From Bacteroidales bacterium (GTDB taxonomy: Bacteria > Bacteroidota > Bacteroidia > Bacteroidales > JAOZVK01), in NCBI GenBank assembly GCA_029938185.1, contig JAOZVK010000243.1, positions 1 through 8,295 on the forward strand: 8,295 bases of DNA, written 5' to 3'. The notes beneath the pieces are model-generated. The model did not search any database, was not told the DNA's origin, and was given only the letters and a program-made list of their open reading frames with translations. Position 1 is the first letter of the stretch. Every line of letters begins with the position of its first letter. The position numbers and the translations under genes are program-made. This document shows positions 3,989 to 8,295 of the stretch, piece after piece.

Positions 3989-6739
3989 TTACGACTTTTT
4001 TCGTTTACGTTTTTTCTTTTTATTCATTTCTGCTTGAAGCGGTGCTACATACTGACTATATAAATCAAACAAAAACTCAATACGTGCCCGTTCGTTTGTA
4101 AATGCTTGCGGACGATAACACAAATCTACGGCTTTATCTAACTGGTTGTGTGTTTTTACCAAACTTGGAGGCATTGTCAAAGGGTCGTATAAAACAGCCA
4201 AACTACTATCCGGAAATTCTAATCTTGTATCTAATACTTTTTGTGCTGCTTTTTCTACTCGCTTTTTTTGTTTGTCGTTTATATCTTTTGGGAATGGGTA
4301 ATTATTGTAAACTATTGTATTTGAATATCTGAAGCGACTTTCCAATCTGCCACAAGTATATTTTACCCAAGTCATGTGCATTTCGGAAGTTAGAGTACCA
4401 AAATCATAGAGTGTTGCATTAGGAACAGAAAAACAAGAATTATTTAAAATGCTATCTGATTTTAGAAAACCAATTGGTATATATTTTCTGTTTTCAGATG
4501 AATGTGAGGGCATTAAAATATAATCCTCTTTTGGTTGTCTGTTTTCAGTAAATTGAGACGGAAAGTTAGCCAATTTTTGTGTAGCTATCTTGCTGCTTGC
4601 CAGTCTCATTTCTTTAACTTTATTTAGACGTTCAAGAACCAACGGCATTATTTTTAATTCTTTGGGGTTGATATTTTCCAACCAAAGACACCAACGTTTT
4701 TCTCCTTTCAAAAACTCTCTTGCACTAATAAATGGTCTAATATATTTCTCAGCATTGGGTTCTTTTCTAATGAAATTCATTTTTTCTAAATCTTTCATTA
4801 ATAAGTTTCCGCCGTCAGTAGGTTGGCTTCCTTTCATCATTTCAACTACAGAACTTATTGGTTTTCTTATTTTTTTGATGAAATAATTTTTTGTTTCAAT
4901 TAGATATGGACTTATTTTTGAAACTTTAATTTCTAGTGGCTCTCCTGCAATATCTTCAAAATCAAAAAGTTTTTTAGTTTTTATATTAAAATTTGAAAAT
5001 CCTGTAATTACAACATGAACAGCTGCATTTCCTTTGGCTTCATTATTCCATTTAAAAGTTCGATAGGCGAAGAAAATATTTGTATTATATTTATTTATTA
5101 GTTCACGCCATAATATCCCAACCTGCTCGCCTTGTGAAATTGAATTTGTGGAAACAAAAGCTACTTTTATCTTTGTTTCTTGTATATATTTTGCAGCTTT
5201 TAAAAACCATGAAGCAACATAATCTAATGCCCCTGCACCTTTTATATTGCCAAAAACAAGTTTCATATCATGCTTTTGCTTTTTTGTTTGTAATGAATAA
5301 CCAATAAACGGCGGATTCCCCAAAATATAAGAAAGTTCATTTTTAGAAACAAGACTTTTCCAGTCAGTTTGCAAAGAATTAGCATGAATAATATTAGCCG
5401 ATTTTTTAATAGGAATACGGACAAAATAACTTCCAAACTTCTCGGATATTTGCATATTTTGTTGATGGTCTATTAGCCACATAGCTACTTCGGCAATTCG
5501 TGCAGCCCACTCGTCAATTTCTATTCCGTAGAATTGGTCAATATTTATCCAAACAATATTTTCAATGCTTATAACTCTATCATTTTTATATATAATTTTT
5601 AAAATTTCAAATTCTAATAGTCGTAGTTCTCTGTATGCAATTATCAAAAAATTACCAGAACCGCAAGCTGGGTCAAGAAATTTCAATTCGCCTAAGCGTT
5701 TGTGAAACTCTGCAAGTTTTCTTGAATTTCCTTTTATTTTGTGAAACTCGTCCCAAAGCTCGTCAAGAAACAGCGGTTTTATAAGTTTCAAAATATTTTT
5801 TTCGGAGGTATAATGTGCGCCAAGATTTCGCCTTTCTTTTTTGTCCATTATACTCTGAAAAAGAGAGCCGAAAATTGCAGGCGATATTAAACTCCAATCC
5901 ATTGCACAACTTTCTATCAAAATTTTTCGCATTTTGCTGTCAAAAGCTGCAAGCCTTAGATTTTCGTCAAATAATTTTCCGTATATATATGGGAATTGTG
6001 CGTAGTTTTCATCAAGATTTTTAAGTCTTTTTTCGTTTGGAGTATTTAGTACCTGAAAAAGTTGAGCAATCTTTGGAGCAAGGTCGCTAGCGTCTTCACT
6101 TGTTTGATTTTCAACAAAATCCCACAAAATATCTTTCTCAAAAATTCCTGTATCATCAGCAAAAAGCATAAAAAGTAATCGCACAAGATAAATTTCGAGT
6201 TCGTGACCATCGTATCCTATCTCTTTGAGCAAATCGTGTAATTTGCCCATTTTTTCGGCAGCTTTTATATTTATCGGGTCTTCTTCACGAATTTTTATTT
6301 TCTGATAACCAGCAATAAATCCAAAAAGTTTAATGTTTTTATGTAGTTCCGAAAGCACAAAATTATGTTGTGTATTTTCGTCTAAATCATAAAGTCTAAA
6401 ATTTTCAAAGTCCGAAACCAGAATATATTTTGGAAGTTCATCTTCTTTTAATCCAGGAAAATAATCAATTGCTTGCTTAAAAGCTTTGTCTAAATCTTTT
6501 CCTTTCGATTTGTGTTCAATTATTAATCGTCCTTTCCAAAAAAGGTCAATTCTACCGTCCTTGTTACCAAGTTTTTTTACAGAATGTTCAAAACTGCTTA
6601 CCCTTCTTTGACTGATACCGAAAACATTAAAAAATTCTATCCAAAAAGATTGAGCTTCGGCATTTTCTTTTTCAGCATCTTCCCATTCTTTTGAAAATTT
6701 TATTGCTCTTGGTTTTATTTCGTTCCAACTTAGTGGCAT
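3989..6739 (-). CDS. MmeI-like type IIL restriction-modification enzyme (nuclease, adenine methyltransferase and specificity in one chain)
   Basis: This is a single-polypeptide restriction-modification enzyme of 916 residues, almost exactly the length of MmeI (about 919). The N-terminal nuclease domain (about 1-150) has the PD-(D/E)XK triad Asp65-x9-Glu75-x-Lys77 in GRIDLFWKGRLIIEHK, so the cleavage site looks intact. A helical spacer (about 155-300) follows. The methyltransferase domain (about 300-620) has LGAHYTSEKNI (306-316), the SAM-binding motif FLDPACGSGNFL (354-365) and the catalytic NPPF (475-478), the form of an N6-adenine methylase. Residues about 625-820 form the target-recognition domain, including PNATLYDFG (773-781) and CGRLESRFRYS (796-806). 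A helical C-terminus ends in the very basic KKKKRKRKKS. By analogy it methylates one strand of a short asymmetric site and cuts about 20 bases away, protecting against phage. No frameshift is seen. The ATG at 6739 fits the family N-terminus; no Shine-Dalgarno is visible. It has no partner gene and is flanked by direct repeats. Confidence 0.95.
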   Translation of the reverse strand: MPLSWNEIKPRAIKFSKEWEDAEKENAEAQSFWIEFFNVFGISQRRVSSFEHSVKKLGNKDGRIDLFWKGRLIIEHKSKGKDLDKAFKQAIDYFPGLKEDELPKYILVSDFENFRLYDLDENTQHNFVLSELHKNIKLFGFIAGYQKIKIREEDPINIKAAEKMGKLHDLLKEIGYDGHELEIYLVRLLFMLFADDTGIFEKDILWDFVENQTSEDASDLAPKIAQLFQVLNTPNEKRLKNLDENYAQFPYIYGKLFDENLRLAAFDSKMRKILIESCAMDWSLISPAIFGSLFQSIMDKKERRNLGAHYTSEKNILKLIKPLFLDELWDEFHKIKGNSRKLAEFHKRLGELKFLDPACGSGNFLIIAYRELRLLEFEILKIIYKNDRVISIENIVWINIDQFYGIEIDEWAARIAEVAMWLIDHQQNMQISEKFGSYFVRIPIKKSANIIHANSLQTDWKSLVSKNELSYILGNPPFIGYSLQTKKQKHDMKLVFGNIKGAGALDYVASWFLKAAKYIQETKIKVAFVSTNSISQGEQVGILWRELINKYNTNIFFAYRTFKWNNEAKGNAAVHVVITGFSNFNIKTKKLFDFEDIAGEPLEIKVSKISPYLIETKNYFIKKIRKPISSVVEMMKGSQPTDGGNLLMKDLEKMNFIRKEPNAEKYIRPFISAREFLKGEKRWCLWLENINPKELKIMPLVLERLNKVKEMRLASSKIATQKLANFPSQFTENRQPKEDYILMPSHSSENRKYIPIGFLKSDSILNNSCFSVPNATLYDFGTLTSEMHMTWVKYTCGRLESRFRYSNTIVYNNYPFPKDINDKQKKRVEKAAQKVLDTRLEFPDSSLAVLYDPLTMPPSLVKTHNQLDKAVDLCYRPQAFTNERARIEFLFDLYSQYVAPLQAEMNKKKKRKRKKS

Positions 6740-7064
6740 AGTTTATTTTTTTATTAATTTATTGTAAATCGTGTTGTCTGTAACTATTACAATATTAAGC
6801 GAATGATACTTTGAATAACTGAACCATTGAAAGTCTAATTCCACACAAAATAGGTTCTTAGAGCCTTTTGTCGCTACTTACGCATAAACAATTTTCCTAT
6901 TATTGATTAGGAAATTACGAATTATAAATTACGAATTGGTTTACACCTAAATATAATTATCTTAAAAAAAAACAAATCGGAAAGTTATTTTTTAACAATT
7001 CTTTATCAGTTTATTAAAAAACAAAAATAAATTTGTGCGTAAATAAACTTGATGAACCCTAAAT
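6740..7064. other. Intergenic region upstream of the MmeI-like gene
   Basis: This 325-base gap has no open frame of note. It holds the 5' leader and promoter region of the MmeI-like gene (minus strand). In it ATTGTAA (6761-6767) and TTACAAT (6787-6793) form an inverted pair that could be an operator or chance. It also holds a hairpin TTTCCTA/TAGGAAA (6893-6899 with 6908-6914) and the second copy of the ~100-base repeat (6907-7000). The right edge is the 3' side of the AI-2E gene, with only a weak 5-bp AT stem before a T-run (about 7015-7036 read on the minus strand). Confidence 0.5.
6907..7000 (+). repeat. ~100-bp dispersed repeat, copy B (right of MmeI-like gene)
   Basis: This is the same-orientation partner of 3343-3443. 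It lacks the extra 7-base unit, and its right terminal inverted repeat is decayed (TTCTTTA where copy A has TTCCTAA). Its left end TTAGGAA forms part of a local hairpin with TTTTCCTA at 6892-6899, which copy A lacks. With copy A it brackets the MmeI-like gene. Confidence 0.75.
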
Positions 7065-8219
7065 TTACTTCTCATTAATTAAATATGTTAAAAGTTGGTC
7101 AGTGTATAAAAGTAAAACTGAAGTTAAAGGTAGTGCAATTAGCAATCCGAAAGTTCCTAATAAAAAACTCCAAACAGAAACAGATACCATCATTATAACA
7201 GGGTTCATTGAGGAAACATTTTTCATTATTTTTGGAAAAAGAACAAGCTCTTCAAGTATAGAAGAAAGTATAAATATGCCGAAAATTATTCCGAAATATA
7301 GAAAAAAACTACCATTGGTTTCAATTGATAACATTAAGCAACTAAATGCCAAAGGTATTAATACTAAGTATTGTAAATAGGGAATAAAGCATAATATACC
7401 AGCAACAAAACCTAAAAATAAAGCTCCAGGAGTACCAACAATAAAAAAAGTTGTTGTATAAATAAACATTAATATTAATACAACTTTACTTCGTTGCTTA
7501 AAATAAATAACAAAAGTTTTTTTTATGTCGCTTTTTAATCTAACTATTCTTTCTACTAACTTACTTTTTTGCTTATGTTTAAAATACTTATTAAACTTTC
7601 TTTCAAAATATTCAAAATCATAGATAATAAAGAGAAAATATACGATAGATGTTATAAATATTAAAATCCAATTTAAATCTCCACTAGTACCCTCTTCTTT
7701 ATTACTTGATGTAAACATGGAAGTAAAACTTGATATAGATTCTTTAATTTCATCTGTATTAATAGATTCTGTTAGATTATCTGTATCAATAGTTTTTGTT
7801 ATATTTTCTATATTTAAAGAATCGTCTTCAGCCATACCAAGACTTTTCTTTAAATCTTCTTCTGAATATATTTCATCAATGTAAGATTTAATTTTTTTTG
7901 TTGTTTCATCAATATTTTCGCTATTGTTTGATACATAATTCCTAATCGCATTGTTTAAACGTGTAAAATCATTATTTATATATTTTGCAAGTAGCACAGT
8001 TGAACCCAAAAATATAATCATACTAAAAATTAAAAAAAATGTTACAGCTATACTACGGTTTGGAACAATTCTTTGTATTTTTCTGATAATTGGATTAAAA
8101 ACATAGGCAAAAGCTAAACCAAAGAAAAATGGTAAGATGATATTTGCAAGAAAGTAAGAAATTAATATAAATGTTGCAAGCAAAGAAAAAAAAATTATAT
8201 CTGATTTATATTTTTTCAT
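7065..8219 (-). CDS. AI-2E (PerM/TqsA) family membrane transporter
   Basis: This is an integral membrane protein of the AI-2E transporter family. Known members export autoinducer-2 or, in other species, exchange Na+/H+ or act in salt tolerance; the substrate here cannot be told. The 384 residues fit the family. Hydrophobic segments lie at about 7-27, 29-45, 57-79, 183-203, 244-297 (two), 303-325 and 338-373. Family hallmarks are LPFFFGLAFAYVFNP (29-43), GFVAGILCFIPYL (270-282), LEELVLFPKI (322-331) and LLGTFGLLIALPL (353-365). The long hydrophilic section at about 83-180, between segments three and four, is usual, but here it is very acidic and loosely repetitive (NITKTIDTDNLTESINTDEI, 139-158). 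The ATG at 8219 is followed by MKKYK and a membrane helix, as expected. The gene is probably transcribed alone: about 325 bases and a repeat separate it from the MmeI-like gene on the same strand. Confidence 0.9.
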   Translation of the reverse strand: MKKYKSDIIFFSLLATFILISYFLANIILPFFFGLAFAYVFNPIIRKIQRIVPNRSIAVTFFLIFSMIIFLGSTVLLAKYINNDFTRLNNAIRNYVSNNSENIDETTKKIKSYIDEIYSEEDLKKSLGMAEDDSLNIENITKTIDTDNLTESINTDEIKESISSFTSMFTSSNKEEGTSGDLNWILIFITSIVYFLFIIYDFEYFERKFNKYFKHKQKSKLVERIVRLKSDIKKTFVIYFKQRSKVVLILMFIYTTTFFIVGTPGALFLGFVAGILCFIPYLQYLVLIPLAFSCLMLSIETNGSFFLYFGIIFGIFILSSILEELVLFPKIMKNVSSMNPVIMMVSVSVWSFLLGTFGLLIALPLTSVLLLYTDQLLTYLINEK

Positions 8220-8295
8220 TTTTTTAAAGTTTATTTAAACATAAGGCAAATCACAAATAATAATTAACCATTTGCACTTGTTCTTTTAACCTTTA

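Noticed and set aside
4102..6024. Several plus-strand open frames of 69-98 codons opposite the MmeI-like gene
   Set aside because: They are antisense shadows of a strongly supported coding frame and show no protein features of their own.
6790..6797. Bacteroidota -7 promoter box for the MmeI-like gene (TAATATTG on the minus strand)
   Set aside because: It matches TAnnTTTG at 5 of 6 fixed bases, but no TTG lies at the required distance upstream, and such matches are frequent in AT-rich sequence.
7015..7036. Terminator for the AI-2E gene (ACAAA/TTTGT stem plus T-run on the minus strand)
   Set aside because: The stem is only five AT-rich pairs, too weak to call in such DNA.
7102..7380. 92-codon plus-strand frame opposite the AI-2E gene
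   Set aside because: It mirrors the conserved C-terminal membrane segments of the AI-2E protein on the other strand, with no independent support.
8234..8245. -7-like TATGTTTA upstream of the AI-2E gene on the minus strand
   Set aside because: The last base is wrong and the nearest TTTG is too close to serve as the -33 element.

Overview
The window is strongly AT-rich. It looks like chromosomal or accessory DNA of a low-GC member of the Bacteroidota. This rests on a DUF4249-type outer-membrane lipoprotein with a clear lipobox, a TlpA-like thioredoxin of the kind common in that phylum, the lack of Shine-Dalgarno sequences before the genes, and long intergenic stretches full of short hairpin repeats. 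Genus and species cannot be read from the sequence.

Layout. (1) Positions 1-260 hold the 3' end of a plus-strand gene cut by the window edge. It encodes a heptad-repeat coiled coil followed by a short helical tail resembling the C-terminus of Rpn/PD-(D/E)XK transposase-like nucleases. (2) 261-953 is non-coding, with a cluster of small palindromes. (3) 954-2424 is a two-gene plus-strand unit: a membrane-anchored TlpA-like thioredoxin, overlapping by 8 bases a DUF4249 lipoprotein. (4) 2425-3988 is a long repeat-rich gap. It contains a possible gene remnant (2606-2950, minus), a 120-base nested palindrome (2921-3040), an AT-rich hairpin, one copy of a ~100-base repeat, two other hairpins, and a large inverted repeat just beyond the 3' end of the next gene. 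(5) 3989-6739, minus, is a full-length MmeI-like (type IIL) restriction-modification enzyme with nuclease, methyltransferase and target-recognition parts in one 916-residue chain. (6) 6740-7064 is a gap carrying the second copy of the ~100-base repeat. (7) 7065-8219, minus, is an AI-2E (PerM/TqsA) family membrane protein. The last 76 bases are its upstream region.

How the parts relate. The thioredoxin and the lipoprotein are very probably co-transcribed and translationally coupled, and both products act in the envelope. The MmeI-like gene stands alone, as expected for a single-chain defence enzyme that needs no partner. It sits between two same-orientation copies of the ~100-base repeat, about 3.5 kb apart, which suggests an accessory insertion that could be lost by recombination. 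The AI-2E gene shares its strand but lies beyond a 325-base repeat-bearing gap, so an operon with the methylase is unlikely.

No wholly new multi-gene system is visible. The best leads are the specificity of the MmeI-like enzyme, the repeats that bracket it, and the MITE-like palindromes in the 2.4-4.0 kb gap.
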